Below the pieces are notes generated by a model, which was not told where the DNA came from, did not search any database, and was given only the letters and a program-made list of their open reading frames with translations. From NCBI GenBank assembly GCA_963812195.1, contig CAWEUI010000015.1:169017-233016 (forward strand): DNA of 64,000 bases, in the 5' to 3' direction. The stretch is from ZC4RG30 sp963812195 (GTDB lineage: Bacteria > Pseudomonadota > Gammaproteobacteria > Steroidobacterales > Steroidobacteraceae). Both the position numbers and the translations under genes were made by a program. Positions 39,301-48,232 of the stretch are shown here, piece by piece. Each line of letters opens with the position of its first letter. Within the stretch, counting starts at the first letter, position 1.

Positions 39301-40022
39301 CCGACGACGATCTGATAGGTGAACTGATCACTAATGCCGGAGCCGCCACCGGTTCCGCTGGAGTTCGCGCGGGAGGCGTCCCAGTACGAGTAGCTGAACG
39401 TATAGGTGTTCGTGGTGACCGAGTTGATCGTGTACTGCTTGCCATTGAGCGCGCTGAGATTGACGCCGTTCAGATAGCCGGACAGGCCGGTGAGCGTGAC
39501 CGAATCGCCGACCGCACGCCCGTGACCGGAATGCTTTACGGTGATGTTTCGGCTGTGGTACGAGGTGGTAAGGGGATTCGAGTTGAGCGCTGTTATTGGG
39601 CCGGTCGTGTCGCTGTAGACCGGCGACGTTGTCGACAGATCCACCGGCGAATTGCCATACCCGCTGGACGCATAACCGTCGGGCAGGGCCGAAGTGAAAG
39701 AGGGAACGTAGGAGCGGTCGGTGCCGTTGGAGTTCTTCGGCATGTCGTAAGTCGTGTTCGGGTTGTAGTAGATCGTGTTGTGCCCGTAGTTCTGGAAGCA
39801 CATCTTGTTGCGATCACTACTGATGGAATCCGGCATGTAGTCGTAGTCCATACTTCCCGAGTCGTCCAGGATGAAGAAGATGTTGGGCGAGACGGTCTTG
39901 CCAAGGCCGGTCACCAGTGGTGCCGTCGCCAGGCTGATGGGGCCGGCCAGCGCGTTGCTGCTGGCGAATGTCGCGATCGCGACCCAGGCAATCGCCTGAA
40001 GAAGTCTGCGTTTGGGCTGCAC
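36374..40022 (-). CDS. pilY1: PilY1-type pilus tip adhesin (frame broken as printed)
   Basis: 1215 residues after removing one extra base (37038/37037, GCA+C). A signal peptide (to about 26) is followed by a von Willebrand A-like part with the MIDAS-type DDSGSM near 53-58. The C-terminal PilC/PilY1 beta-propeller is visible in PTVYVGANDGMLHAFDG, VGGLGGGGMGYYALDVTDP and VYGGDLNGSLWRFDINAG. PilY1 caps the type IV pilus and affects retraction, adhesion and surface sensing. It is the last gene of the minor pilin operon. Confidence 0.92.
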
Positions 40023-40040
40023 GACTGTTCTCCTTGGGAA

Positions 40041-40683
40041 TCAGAGCACGACCCAGGCCTGCACGTACCGCACGGTGTTGCGCGGTCCGGTGATCCGGGT
40101 GGTGATGCGGTAATAGGTGCGGGAGGAGCCTGAAAAGGCATATCCGGAGTAGTCCGGGCCGACCTTGGTGCTGCCGGTGCCGGCAGTGCTGGCGTCGGCG
40201 CTGGAGCAGACCATCGGCGTCACGCCATCGGCAGCCAGCACCGCGCTGGGATCGCCCGCGGCATTGCACATGCGGTTGACCACGTAGCTGACGGTGTAGC
40301 CGGAGGCCACCCCGGCGGGAGCGGCGGGCTGGTAGGCGGAAACGTTGCAGGAGGGCTGCGGGGTTGGCGCCTGTCCAGTCGACGTCGTCGGTGCTGTCGT
40401 CGGGCGTGTTCGAGCCGGTGAGGTCGCAGCCGTCACGAGAGGACGAGTAGTAGCCGTTGCCCGCCACATCGGCGAACAGCGTGGCGCCGGCATTCGTGTC
40501 CAGCCAGGTGATGGCTGCCTCGGTGCCGGCGTCACCCGAGGCCAGTGCGGCTTTCTTGAAGCCCAGGTTGCCCGCGATGAGCGTCGCCGTGTCGGTGGAG
40601 CGCAGCAGCGCCACGGCCGCGAAGCTGATGATCACCAGTCCGATGAGCACCACGATGAGGGAGATGCCGCGTTGCTTGTTCAT
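40041..40683 (-). CDS. pilX: PilX-type minor pilin (frame broken as printed)
   Basis: 213 residues after removing one extra base at 40360/40359 (CCC+G). MNKQRGISLIVVLIGLVII is a short leader and hydrophobic helix as in PilX, which lacks the usual Glu5. The C-terminal part contains three to four Cys and ends in RYVQAWVVL. It starts in an ATGA overlap with pilW and is 18 bases from pilY1. Confidence 0.85.
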
Positions 40684-41810
40684 GTTCCGGCCCACAGCGC
40701 ATTGATCACGGGAACGACCGAGGTCAGAGCCTGGTAGCGGAAGCGCTGCTCTGCCGCGGTGAAGTTGCGGTTACGGGGGTCATCGTTGGTACCGTCGCCG
40801 TTGTCGTCGTTCCACAGCAGGATCGAAGCCGGGCTGACCTGATTGCCCTCGCGATTGCCGCGCGCCACGATGGCGATGCGCACTGCCTTGATGCGCAGCT
40901 GGTTGGCCAGCGAGGGGTTGTCCCAGCCGGTGGCGGCAGTCGCATCGACCCACTGATTGATGACTTCGCTGCCGGCGGGTGCGATGCCGTACTGTGCCTG
41001 CAGGTCGACGATCTGGGGAGAAATGCTGCTGACGCCCGCTGTTGCGAGGGTAGGCGAGGCGCCGAGATCAAGAGGATTCCACGAGGCAAGATCGCAGTTG
41101 TTGGTGGCGGCCGGTGTGCCGCCGCCTTTGCAGACGACGCCGTAGCGACGTATGCCGTAGGTGCCCATGTTCACCACGTTGTCACGCACCGAATAGCTGA
41201 CCGGACTGGTAAAGGTGACGGCGGGGTCGGCGGGGTTGTAGTCGCCGACTCCGGCCGCATGGGTGAGCAGCCAGCCCGAGCCATTGGCAGTCGGATCTGC
41301 GGTCAGCTGCATCAGCGTGCAGACCTTGGTGCCGTCGGTGGAGCCCACCATCACCAGGTCACCGTTCTTCAGGCCGACCGAGCCGTCCACGCTGAGCTGT
41401 GCGGTGGCGCTGGCCATGTTGGCGATCAGGCGCGTCGGCGCGGCGCCGAAATCCGAGTCACTGCGGATCACCTGGATGCTGTCGGGGCCGGCGCCGCCGT
41501 CGATGATGCGCACGCTGAGCAGCGTTGCGCCGTTGTACGAAGCCGCGTCATTCCAGGCGATATTGGCGCCCTGCGCACACAGCAGGCCCTGCGGTGTGTT
41601 CAGCCCGGCCCCGCCCATGCGGATATCCTTCTCCAGCGCGTACATGCCGATGGCCGCGCCGATCTGCGCGTCGTTGCGGCCCGACGTGGTGTTGGAGCGG
41701 GTCTGGTAGCTGGTGAGCACGTTCAGCACCACGACCGCCGTGATCGCCGCCAGCAGGATGGCGATCATCAGTTCGACCAGCGAGAAGCCGCTGCTGTGCA
41801 TGCGTTTCAT
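40680..41810 (-). CDS. pilW: PilW-type minor pilin
   Basis: 376 residues. Prepilin motif SSGFSLVELMIAILLAA, cleaved after Gly, with Glu5. The large globular domain contains DIRMGGAGLNTPQGLLC, and the conserved RIKAVRIAIVARG near the C terminus matches PilW. With PilV, PilX, FimT and PilE it primes pilus assembly. It starts two bases after pilV. Confidence 0.9.
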   Translation of the reverse strand: MKRMHSSGFSLVELMIAILLAAITAVVVLNVLTSYQTRSNTTSGRNDAQIGAAIGMYALEKDIRMGGAGLNTPQGLLCAQGANIAWNDAASYNGATLLSVRIIDGGAGPDSIQVIRSDSDFGAAPTRLIANMASATAQLSVDGSVGLKNGDLVMVGSTDGTKVCTLMQLTADPTANGSGWLLTHAAGVGDYNPADPAVTFTSPVSYSVRDNVVNMGTYGIRRYGVVCKGGGTPAATNNCDLASWNPLDLGASPTLATAGVSSISPQIVDLQAQYGIAPAGSEVINQWVDATAATGWDNPSLANQLRIKAVRIAIVARGNREGNQVSPASILLWNDDNGDGTNDDPRNRNFTAAEQRFRYQALTSVVPVINALWAGT

Positions 41811-41812
41811 CG

Positions 41813-42217
41813 CTAGTTCCTCGAGAGCGTGGCCGAGATCTGGTACTGGCTGGCCGTCGCGCCCGGTGCCTGCCAGCCGATGGTGACCGTGATGACCTTG
41901 GTGGCCGCGTTGTAGGTCACGGTGCGGGTGCCGGAGGGCAGATCCGTGATGCTGCCGGTGTTGGCGGTGGCGTAGGTCGTCAGGTTGGCCGGATTCGTGA
42001 CCCACATGGTGCCGATGGTCTGGTCGGCCAGCGTGGAGGCAACCGAGCGATACTCCAGCTCACCGGAGTCCTTCATCGACTGCCCCAGCACCCGCACCAG
42101 TCCCAGCACCGACACCGACAGCAGCACCACGGAGACCAGCACCTCGATCAGCATCGAGCCGCGCTGGAAGCCCGGGCGCGTGCCGCGCGCGCGACCTTGC
42201 TTGGTTCTTACAGACAT
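41813..42217 (-). CDS. pilV: PilV-type minor pilin
   Basis: 134 residues. Prepilin segment QRGSMLIEVLVSVVLLSVSVLGLV; the residue before the cleavage region is Gly-Ser and Glu5 is present. The soluble part is short and beta-rich (VTVTIGWQAPG). It overlaps the end of fimT by ten bases. Confidence 0.88.
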   Translation of the reverse strand: MSVRTKQGRARGTRPGFQRGSMLIEVLVSVVLLSVSVLGLVRVLGQSMKDSGELEYRSVASTLADQTIGTMWVTNPANLTTYATANTGSITDLPSGTRTVTYNAATKVITVTIGWQAPGATASQYQISATLSRN

Positions 42218-42732
42218 GCCTTGGGCTCCGTGGAAGCGGCGTTGGGATCGCACAGGCGGGCCAGGCCGCCCGCCGGAAACTGGATGCGCAGGGGCTTGTA
42301 ACTGCCCGAGCCGGAAGGGTTGGTCGCCACGACGTCGATCTGGGTCAGGGCATTGGTGCCATCGCTGGGGTTCGTCGTCAGCGAGCGGCCGAAGGCATCG
42401 AAGGTGATGCGGTCCGCGTCCGCCGGGGTGGGCGTTATGGTCGTGCCCGAGGGCAGCTCCTTGCCCGAGGCCTGCTGCAGCAGGCTCCCGTCCGACACTT
42501 TCTGGATACTCCAGCCGCCACCAGTGAGCACGAATTCCACCTGTGTGTTCAGGCGTACGGCCTCGGCGCGGGCCATCGCCAGGCCATTCTGCAGCGACTG
42601 CGAGGCGGCCTTGATATGGCTGTTCTCGATCACGTTGCGCATCATCGGCACGGCCATTGCCGACAGGATCGCAAAGACGGCCAGCGTCACCATCAGTTCG
42701 ACCATGGTGAAGCCGCGGGAACGTCGGGGCAT
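42208..42732 (-). CDS. fimT: FimT/GspH-type minor pseudopilin
   Basis: 174 residues. The prepilin motif RSRGFTMVELMVTLAVFAIL fits type IV pilins. GspH-like pattern: NGLAMARAEAVRLNTQVEF and ITFDAFGRS. The C terminus has a conserved LARLCDP. FimT-like proteins can bind DNA in natural transformation in some relatives. It follows pilE by two bases. Confidence 0.88.
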   Translation of the reverse strand: MPRRSRGFTMVELMVTLAVFAILSAMAVPMMRNVIENSHIKAASQSLQNGLAMARAEAVRLNTQVEFVLTGGGWSIQKVSDGSLLQQASGKELPSGTTITPTPADADRITFDAFGRSLTTNPSDGTNALTQIDVVATNPSGSGSYKPLRIQFPAGGLARLCDPNAASTEPKACL

Positions 42733-42734
42733 GC

Positions 42735-43160
42735 CTAGCCGCCGCACGTGCCCCCCTTGCGGATGATCCAGCACGATGTATTGGTGCCCCAGTCACCGCT
42801 CTCGGTGGTGCGCACGCCGGCCTGGTTGATCGTGTACTTGAAGCCGGCGACATTGCCGGAGCCGGTGGCGGTGATCTTGTAGGTGTCCGTGCCCAGCGTG
42901 CAGGTCAGCGCAAACCGGTCGGTGCCGGTGGGGCAGGTGGCACCTGAATACTGGTGGTTGTCCAGAAAGTACTGCTCCAGTGCCACCTGGCCGCGGCTCA
43001 TCTCGGCCAGGCCTGCTTCCACGGCACCGCGACGCAGATGATCGCGATAGGTGGGCACGGCGATGGCCAGCAACAGGCCGATGACGGCGATGGCGGTCAT
43101 CAACTCGATCAGCGAGAAGCCGCGGCTGTGCCGGTGAACCTGATTCGGATTGGTATTCAT
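42735..43160 (-). CDS. pilE: PilE-type minor pilin
   Basis: 141 residues. Prepilin motif SRGFSLIELMTAIAVIGLLLAI with cleavage after Gly and Glu5. RGQVALEQYFLDNHQYSG is the typical PilE helix-loop. Two Cys near the C terminus (NTSCWIIRKGGTC) could form a disulfide. It is the first gene of pilE-fimT-pilV-pilW-pilX-pilY1 on the minus strand. Confidence 0.9.
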   Translation of the reverse strand: MNTNPNQVHRHSRGFSLIELMTAIAVIGLLLAIAVPTYRDHLRRGAVEAGLAEMSRGQVALEQYFLDNHQYSGATCPTGTDRFALTCTLGTDTYKITATGSGNVAGFKYTINQAGVRTTESGDWGTNTSCWIIRKGGTCGG

Positions 43161-43279
43161 GGCGTGACCGATCTTAGGAAGGGGTTGCGGGCTGCTTTGT
43201 GAAATACAGCACAGTTCGCGCCGCGCCGAGCCTGGCTTCGGACGAACGGTTGGAGGTGGGCGACGAACGGTCGGCCCAC

Positions 43280-43314
43280 AAAAGAAAAACGCCGCGCCAG
43301 GGGCGCGGCGTTTT
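43280..43314 (-). terminator. Rho-independent terminator of the Lpp-like gene
   Basis: On the minus strand AACGCCGCGCC-CCT-GGCGCGGCGTT is followed by TTTCTTTT. The 11-base GC-rich stem and U-run lie 25-59 bases after the lipoprotein stop. This is the clearest intrinsic terminator in the window. Confidence 0.92.
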
Positions 43315-43338
43315 CCATATCGAGGCGAGCCTTGCGGC

Positions 43339-43677
43339 TTACTTCGAAACCGAACGCTTGAACATCCGGTCGATCTTCTCGTTCAGGTCATTGACACCGG
43401 ACTGGGCGGACTGGGCAGCCGACAGCGCCTGGTTGGCCGTGCTCTGCGCGGCGTCGGCCTTGGAAGAGGCAGACGATGCGGCCGAGCTGGCCTCGGAAGC
43501 GGCCGAAGCGGCATTGGCGGCAGTCTTGTCAGCCTTCAGGGCCGCGACGTCCGAGGACAGCGAGCCGACCTGGCTCTTCAGGCTGTCGACATCAGCCTGC
43601 AACGGCTTGATGTCGGTGCAACCAGCCAGCGCGATGAAAGCGGCAGCAGCGGCGATCTTGATCATTGTGCTCTTCAT
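43339..43677 (-). CDS. Lpp/OprI-like alanine-zipper lipoprotein
   Basis: 112 residues. The signal peptide ends in LAGC (Cys about 20). The mature chain is a helix with Ala/Ser at regular positions (AASAASEASSAASSASSKAD), as in Lpp and OprI trimers, and ends KRSVSK, where a C-terminal Lys could link to peptidoglycan. It is a monocistronic gene with its own promoter and terminator, typical of an abundant outer-membrane lipoprotein. Confidence 0.88.
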   Translation of the reverse strand: MKSTMIKIAAAAAFIALAGCTDIKPLQADVDSLKSQVGSLSSDVAALKADKTAANAASAASEASSAASSASSKADAAQSTANQALSAAQSAQSGVNDLNEKIDRMFKRSVSK

Positions 43678-43751
43678 TGTTCGAAACCCCTTTTACCTCT
43701 GTAAAGGTCTGGAAATGGACCGCAACGGGCTGCGGGTGGCGTAACTTGACC

Positions 43752-43757
43752 ATAATA
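43752..43757 (-). promoter_or_regulatory. -10 element of the Lpp-like gene
   Basis: TATTAT on the minus strand with GGGC before it, about 75 bases upstream of the ATG. No good -35 is at 17 bases, so it is a tentative site. Confidence 0.4.
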
Positions 43758-43842
43758 GCCCGGTTCTCGGCAACCGCTTTCGAAAAACCATGTCGTCAAC
43801 CGCAGACACCTTACATTCCAAGCTGAAATCAGCTTGTACGCG

Positions 43843-45441
43843 TCAACTGTGGCGATCACGCAGCATGACCGATGCGCAATTGCGGCCGGGCAGCCCGGTT
43901 ACACCACCACCCGGGTGCGCACCCGCACCACATAAATAGAGTCCGGGCACACAGGTCCGGTAGTCACCGTAACCGAGCAGGGGTCGCGCGGCCCATAACT
44001 GGTCCAGGCCGAGCGCACCGTGAAAGATGTCGCCGGCAGGCAGTCCGAAGCGCGCTTCCAGGTCCAATGGAGACAGCGCCAGGATCCCCAGTATGCTGGC
44101 GCGGAAGTTCGGCGCGTGGCGCGTGACCGTGTCGATGATCAGATCGGTGGCCAGTTGCCGTTCTTCTTCCCAGCTTCGGCCATCCGGCAGTCGCGGTGCG
44201 AAGTGCTGGCAGAACAGGCTCGCCACATGCTGGCCTGCCGGGGCAAGGGAATCATCCAGCGTGCTCGGGATCAGCATCTCGATCACCGGTTCGCGTGACA
44301 TGCCGGTGGTGCGCGCATCCATGTGGGCGCGGTCCATGTAGCCCAGCGTGGGGCCGATGAGGATGCCGGAGCGGTGGATGTCGCTGCCGTGCGGGCCGCT
44401 GGCGTCCAGGCGCGGCAGCTCGGACAGCGCCACGTTCATGCGGAAGCTGGCCGAACCGGCGCGATAGCGCTGCATGCGCTGGCGCACCTCGGCGGGCACG
44501 TCGCCGGCGGCCAGCATCTGCAGGTAGAGCATGCGCGGATTGACGTTGGCGGCGATGCGCCGGGCGCGCACCACCCGACCGTCTTGCAGTTCCAGCCCGG
44601 CGGCCCGGCCGTCTTCCACCAGCACGCGTTTCACCGGAGCTCCCAGCTCGATGCCGGCGCCATGTGCCGCGGCCTCGGCGGCCATTGCCCGGGTGATCGC
44701 GCCCATGCCGCCGATGGCATGCCCCCAGATGCCGCTCCTGCCGTTCACTTCGCCGAAAGCATGGTGCAGCAATACGTAGCCGCTGCCCGGCGTGTAGGGG
44801 CTGGCGTAGTTGCCGACGATGGAATCGAAGCCGTAGACGGCTTTGAGTCCTTCGTCCTCGAACCAGCCGTCCAGCAGGTCGCCGGCGCTGCGGGTGAACA
44901 GTTCGTGGATCACGCGCTGGGATTCCAGTGGCAGTGCGCGCAAGGCGCGGCCGACGGACAGCGCCGACCACAGGTCGCCGAAACGTTGCAGATTCGTGGG
45001 TGGCGTGCGTGTCAGCAGGTCCTTCAACAGCGCGACGGCGGTGGCGAGCTGCGCCTGCCAGGCGTCATGGCGCCCGGCGTCGCGCGGCGAGCGCGCGGCG
45101 AGATGGCGCATGGTGTCGGTACCGGTCGGACCAATGCGCAGGCCGCGCCCGTCGCCTTCGACCAGATAGTTGAGTAGCGGGCGCTCGACGATCCTGAGGC
45201 CATGCTGGTGGAGTCGCAGGTCGTGGATCACCTGCGGGTGCAGCAGGCTGACGGTGTAGCTGGCCGTGGAGTTGCGAAAGCCCGGATGGAATGGCTCGGT
45301 GACCGCGGTGCCGCCGTAGATGTCGCGGCGTTCGAAGAGCCGGACGCGAAGCCCGGCCCGGGCGAGGTAGGCCGCGCAGACCAGGCCATTGTGGCCCGCG
45401 CCGATGACGGCGACGTCCAGCGGTTTTTCCCGTGATTTCAT
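43843..45441 (-). CDS. FAD-dependent oxidoreductase, PYROXD2/phytoene desaturase-like
   Basis: 532 residues. The N-terminal FAD dinucleotide fold is VAVIGAGHNGLVCAAYLARAG, with the acidic end FERRDIYGG. The C terminus has the second FAD contact, VPGLYLCGAGAHPGGGVTGLPG. The GVTG pattern and length fit the NAD(P)/FAD family that includes PYROXD2 and carotenoid desaturase relatives. No carotenoid genes are nearby, so the substrate is unknown. It is divergent from lexA. Confidence 0.85.
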   Translation of the reverse strand: MKSREKPLDVAVIGAGHNGLVCAAYLARAGLRVRLFERRDIYGGTAVTEPFHPGFRNSTASYTVSLLHPQVIHDLRLHQHGLRIVERPLLNYLVEGDGRGLRIGPTGTDTMRHLAARSPRDAGRHDAWQAQLATAVALLKDLLTRTPPTNLQRFGDLWSALSVGRALRALPLESQRVIHELFTRSAGDLLDGWFEDEGLKAVYGFDSIVGNYASPYTPGSGYVLLHHAFGEVNGRSGIWGHAIGGMGAITRAMAAEAAAHGAGIELGAPVKRVLVEDGRAAGLELQDGRVVRARRIAANVNPRMLYLQMLAAGDVPAEVRQRMQRYRAGSASFRMNVALSELPRLDASGPHGSDIHRSGILIGPTLGYMDRAHMDARTTGMSREPVIEMLIPSTLDDSLAPAGQHVASLFCQHFAPRLPDGRSWEEERQLATDLIIDTVTRHAPNFRASILGILALSPLDLEARFGLPAGDIFHGALGLDQLWAARPLLGYGDYRTCVPGLYLCGAGAHPGGGVTGLPGRNCASVMLRDRHS

Positions 45442-45468
45442 GCCGTTGCAGGGCTTCCGTCAGACCAT

Positions 45469-45524
45469 TTGCCAAACGTCTCCCGGGGCTGTATAAACTT
45501 ACAGTCCACTGTATGGATCAACAG
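45469..45524 (+). promoter_or_regulatory. lexA promoter with two tandem LexA boxes
   Basis: TTGCCA (45469-45474), 17 bases, TATAAA (45492-45497) make a good sigma70 promoter. Two perfect CTGT-N8-ACAG boxes follow: 45489-45504 (covering the -10) and 45509-45524 (over the transcript start), four bases apart. Centre spacing is 20 bases, about two helical turns, which favours side-by-side binding of two LexA dimers. This would silence the whole lexA-imuA-imuB-dnaE2 operon until DNA damage. Confidence 0.92.
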
Positions 45525-45544
45525 CACCGGGAAGTTCACGCGCC

Positions 45545-46171
45545 ATGCCTGATTCCGATCTCACGCCTCGCCAGACCGAAATCCTGCGGCTCATCCAGCG
45601 TACGGTACAGGAAACCGGCATGCCGCCCACCCGCAAGGAAATCGCCGAGGAACTCGGCTTCCGCTCGGCCAATGCGGCCGAGGAACACCTGCGCGCGCTG
45701 GCGCGCAAGGGTGTCATCACGCTGCTGCCCGGTTCCTCACGCGGCATCCAGGTAAAGGATTCCCTGCGCGAGCAGATGGGCCTGCCGCTGATCGGCCGCG
45801 TGGCCGCGGGCAGCCCTATCCTGGCCGAGCAGAACGTCGAGGATCACGTGCAGATCGATCCTTCCGTGTTCCGCCCGCAGCCGCATTACCTGCTCAAGGT
45901 GGTGGGCATGAGCATGAAGAATGCCGGCATCCTCGACGGCGACCTGGTGGCCGTGCACCGCACGGTGAATGTGCGCAACCGGCAGATCATCGTCGCGCGG
46001 CTGGGGGACGACGTCACCGTGAAGCGCTACCGCCAGGAAGGGCCGGTGGTCTGGCTGCTGCCCGAGAACGAGGACTTCGAACCGATCAAGGTCGATCTGA
46101 AGCAGCAGGCCATGCTGATCGAGGGTGTGGTGGTCGGCGTGATCCGCCGCGGCAAAGGCCTGGGCCTTTGA
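45545..46171 (+). CDS. lexA: LexA repressor
   Basis: 208 residues. Winged-helix domain: LTPRQTEILRLIQRTVQETG, GMPPTRKEIAEELGFRSANAAEEHL. The Ala-Gly cleavage site is in GRVAAGSPILAEQ, the catalytic Ser in VVGMSMKNAGILDGD, and Lys in VNVRNRQIIVARLGDDVTVKRY. It autoregulates through the boxes at 45489-45524. imuA begins 13 bases after its stop. Confidence 0.96.
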   Translation: MPDSDLTPRQTEILRLIQRTVQETGMPPTRKEIAEELGFRSANAAEEHLRALARKGVITLLPGSSRGIQVKDSLREQMGLPLIGRVAAGSPILAEQNVEDHVQIDPSVFRPQPHYLLKVVGMSMKNAGILDGDLVAVHRTVNVRNRQIIVARLGDDVTVKRYRQEGPVVWLLPENEDFEPIKVDLKQQAMLIEGVVVGVIRRGKGLGL

Positions 46172-46184
46172 GCAGAGGCGTCCT

Positions 46185-46796
46185 GTGGCTCACGAGGTGC
46201 AGCTTGAAGCGCTGCTGAGGCATCCCTGCCTCTGGCGCGGCCGCGGTGCGGCAGTGGCGCAGGGTCTGTCCACCGGATTCCCCGCGCTCGATGCGGTGCT
46301 GCCCGGCGGTGGCTGGCCGCGCCAGGGTCTGGTCGAGATCATCACCACCGGCAGCGGTCACGGCGAACTCGCGCTCTGGACACCGCTGATCCGGCAACTC
46401 ACCCGGACACAGGAATCGCGCTGCTGCGCGTTCATCGCGCCACCCTTCGAGTTGTTCGCCCCGGCCTGGCGCGCCGCCGGTGTGCATCTGGAGCGCCTGC
46501 TCATCGCGCATACGCCGGCGCCACTGTGGGCGCTGGAGCAGACGCTGCAATCCGGTGTCTGTGCCATCGGTTTTGCCTGGCTGGAACGGGCCGGCATGAC
46601 CGAGTTGCGGCGCCTGGCGCTGGCTGCCGAACGCGGCGCCGCTCTGGGCGTACTGATCCGGCCGCTGCGCGCCCAGCTTGCAGCCACGGCGGCCAGCCTG
46701 CGCCTGGTTGCGCGGCGCACGGCCACACACCTGCGGCTGGAACTGGTCAAGGGGCGTGGTGTGGCACCGCGCAGCATCGAACTGGCCCTGCCGTGA
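46185..46796 (+). CDS. imuA: ImuA, SOS mutagenesis RecA-like accessory
   Basis: 203 residues from GTG. ImuA pattern: STGFPALDAVLPGGGWPRQGLVEI near residue 30, then a RecA-like core (CCAFIAPPFELFAPAW, GVCAIGFAWLE). Family proteins interact with RecA and ImuB. It lies between lexA and imuB and overlaps imuB by four bases (GTGA). Confidence 0.9.
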   Translation: MAHEVQLEALLRHPCLWRGRGAAVAQGLSTGFPALDAVLPGGGWPRQGLVEIITTGSGHGELALWTPLIRQLTRTQESRCCAFIAPPFELFAPAWRAAGVHLERLLIAHTPAPLWALEQTLQSGVCAIGFAWLERAGMTELRRLALAAERGAALGVLIRPLRAQLAATAASLRLVARRTATHLRLELVKGRGVAPRSIELALP

Positions 46797-48232
46797 ATCC
46801 GCTGCAATCAAGGCTGTTCGAACTGTCGCCGCCGGCCGTGCCGGTGCGGCTGCGCGAGGTGGCGGCACCGGCCGCGAAGCCTGCGCCGCAAACCGCACGC
46901 GAATTGTGGGCCGCCGTGCAGCTCGGCACGGTGAGCAGCGAGCCGGACGAGCTGCCAGGCGAGGCATTCCCGGCCGCACTGGCCGTGCTGGTCAAGCGCG
47001 CGCAGGGTTTCACCCCGCGCGTGGCGGTGGAATCCTCCGATGCGGTGCTGCTGGAACTGGCCGGCAGCCGGCGGCTGTTCGGCGGCCTGACGCCGCTGCT
47101 CAAGGCGTTGCGCGAAGCCTTCCCGCGCCCTTTGCAGCTGGCGCTTGCCCCGACCGCGCTCGCGGCGGTGCTGCTGGCACGTGCCCGGCGCAACTGCTGC
47201 ATCGTCAGTCCGGCGCGGCTCGCCGGGCGGCTGGCGCCGCTGCCGCTTGCGCACCTGCACTGGCCGGAGCAAATCATCACCCGCCTGCACGGCATGGGCG
47301 TGCACAGCCTGGGCGAGCTGCTGCGCCTGCCCCGGCCCGGACTGGCGCGGCGCATCGGCCCTGCGCGGCTCGCCGAACTGGACCGGCTCACCGGCAGCCG
47401 ACCCGACCCACGGGTGCACCTGGCGCCGCCGCCGCGGTTCCATGAGCGCATCGATCCGGACCATGAGAGCGCCGATAGTGAGCGCTTGCTCACCATGCTC
47501 CAGCCGGCGCTTGTGCGGCTCGAGGAGTTTCTGCGCGAACGCGGACGGGGTGTGATGGCGCTGCGCGTGATGCTGCATCACCGCCGCAGCATGCCCACCT
47601 CCTGCGTCCTGCGCTGCGTGGTGCCCGAATATCGCGCGGCCCGTTTCACCGCGTTGCTGACCGCGCGGTTCGAAGCCCTGCAGTTCGGCGCAGCCGTGTG
47701 CCGCATGGAACTCACCGCCGGCCGCCTGCGGCAATTCCCGGCCAGCAGCGCGCCGCTGTGGGCGCCGGGCGAGCATGGTGGTGGTGCGCATGGCCGGCAG
47801 GTGCCGGAATTCCTGCAGACCCTGATGGCGCGGCTGGGCGAGCGCGCCGTGCATGGTCTGGGCGAGATCGACGAGCACCGGCCGGAACGGCAATCCCGCA
47901 GCGTGTGGCCGCCATTGCTGGTTGCGGCAGCGCGTGCTGCGCCACTGCTGCCCACACCCGCGACCGGTGCGGTCCGGCCGCTCGGGCTGCTGCCCGCACC
48001 GCGGATGCTGGTTGCCAGCCGTGATGCGGCCGGGCGGATAGCGCGGCTGCTGCACCAGGGGCAGGAGCTGAGGCTGGTCAGTGGTCCGGAGCGCATCGAA
48101 TCCGGCTGGTGGGATGGTGATGAGGTCGTGCGCGACTACTACGTCGCGCGCACCGCCGATGGCGCGCAGTGGTGGATTTTCCGCGAATGCACGCCCGGGC
48201 GGCGCTGGTTCGTGCATGGCTGCTTCGCCTGA
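46793..48232 (+). CDS. imuB: ImuB, Y-family-like polymerase accessory
   Basis: 479 residues from GTG. Y-family fold without the catalytic acidic residues: RVAVESSDAVLLELAGSRRLFGG near the N terminus, LHGMGVHSLGELLRLPRPGLARRIG as the HhH region, and FHERIDPDHESADSERLL as the little-finger entry. ImuB links DnaE2 to the clamp and to ImuA. It overlaps dnaE2 by 17 bases. Confidence 0.9.
   Translation: MNPLQSRLFELSPPAVPVRLREVAAPAAKPAPQTARELWAAVQLGTVSSEPDELPGEAFPAALAVLVKRAQGFTPRVAVESSDAVLLELAGSRRLFGGLTPLLKALREAFPRPLQLALAPTALAAVLLARARRNCCIVSPARLAGRLAPLPLAHLHWPEQIITRLHGMGVHSLGELLRLPRPGLARRIGPARLAELDRLTGSRPDPRVHLAPPPRFHERIDPDHESADSERLLTMLQPALVRLEEFLRERGRGVMALRVMLHHRRSMPTSCVLRCVVPEYRAARFTALLTARFEALQFGAAVCRMELTAGRLRQFPASSAPLWAPGEHGGGAHGRQVPEFLQTLMARLGERAVHGLGEIDEHRPERQSRSVWPPLLVAAARAAPLLPTPATGAVRPLGLLPAPRMLVASRDAAGRIARLLHQGQELRLVSGPERIESGWWDGDEVVRDYYVARTADGAQWWIFRECTPGRRWFVHGCFA

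Noticed and set aside
37563..40133. An 856-codon open frame on the plus strand opposite pilY1.
   Set aside because: pilY1 on the minus strand has a signal peptide, a MIDAS motif and beta-propeller motifs. The plus frame is Val/Arg-rich with no domain and results from GC-rich codon use on the other strand.
43199..43744. A 181-codon plus-strand frame over the Lpp-like gene.
   Set aside because: It is antisense to a lipoprotein with signal peptide, lipobox, ribosome site and terminator; its Ala/Glu runs mirror the alanine zipper.
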